DNA of 5,378 nucleotides, from positions 1 to 5,378 of the forward strand of contig JAJXYA010000298.1 of NCBI GenBank assembly GCA_021780795.1, in the 5' to 3' direction. The first letter of the stretch is position 1. Every line of letters begins with the position of its first letter. The notes under the pieces are model-generated. The model searched no databases, was not told the DNA's origin, and saw nothing but the letters and a program-made list of their open reading frames with translations. The translations under genes were made by a program, and so were the position numbers. Source of the stretch: Bacillota bacterium. Lineage in GTDB: Bacteria; Bacillota_A; Clostridia; Clostridiales; Clostridiaceae. Shown here in pieces: positions 5,322 to 5,378 of the stretch.

Positions 5322-5378
5322 AATTAGATGTAAAGTATGGAATGATAGTGAAATTAAGTAATGTAAAGTAAAATTGAT

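Larger units (their letters stand above)
5051..5378. other. Intergenic region upstream of arsR, 328 bp
   Basis: No coding frame with a credible start is present. In order the region holds the arsR ribosome site and promoter/operator and the upstream TTATCGAA site. Next is a weak hairpin, ATTTCATT (5177-5184) with AGTGAAAT (5197-5204). Copy 2 of the intergenic repeat follows, then a rightward sigma-A promoter, and finally the first 50 or so bases of a transcript whose gene lies beyond the window. Confidence 0.7.

Overview
The window looks like chromosomal DNA of a low-GC Firmicute, most likely a Clostridium-type anaerobe. The evidence is the strong AT bias, purine-rich Shine-Dalgarno sites, compact sigma-A promoters, a short FtsH without a C-terminal tail, and a flavodoxin/2x[4Fe-4S] fusion protein of a kind common in strict anaerobes. 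The species cannot be named from the sequence alone. I see no rRNA, tRNA, insertion sequence or CRISPR array.

Layout. The left end carries one plus-strand gene for a pentapeptide-repeat protein with a Qnr-like overall plan. Its own promoter fires into a short leader that folds into a hairpin followed by a T-run, and a 12-codon ORF runs into the gene start. This gene converges on ftsH, and the two share a short gap holding a strong terminator. All other genes are on the minus strand. Read in transcription order they are an ArsR-family regulator (5050-4754), an EFR1-type ferredoxin/flavodoxin protein (4545-3778), a DUF2156 acyltransferase-like protein (3746-2850) and ftsH (2781-982). The EFR1 and DUF2156 genes are 31 bp apart, and ftsH follows after 67 bp with no terminator seen between them, so at least part of this block may be co-transcribed.

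Regulation is the most interesting layer. Four copies of the motif ATTCGATA / TTCGATAA, arranged as two inverted pairs, lie only around the ArsR gene: one pair upstream of the EFR1 promoter and one pair at the arsR promoter. This suggests an ArsR regulon covering itself and the redox gene. The EFR1 gene has a strong promoter and a leader of about 83 nt that can form a long bulged stem and a possible pseudoknot, a riboswitch-like arrangement that I cannot assign to a known class.

An 18-bp identical sequence within a diverged element of about 44 bp occurs at both ends of the window in the same orientation, each time just upstream of a good sigma-A promoter. The right-hand copy precedes a promoter driving something beyond the window. 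The nature of this repeat is unknown and is the main open question here.
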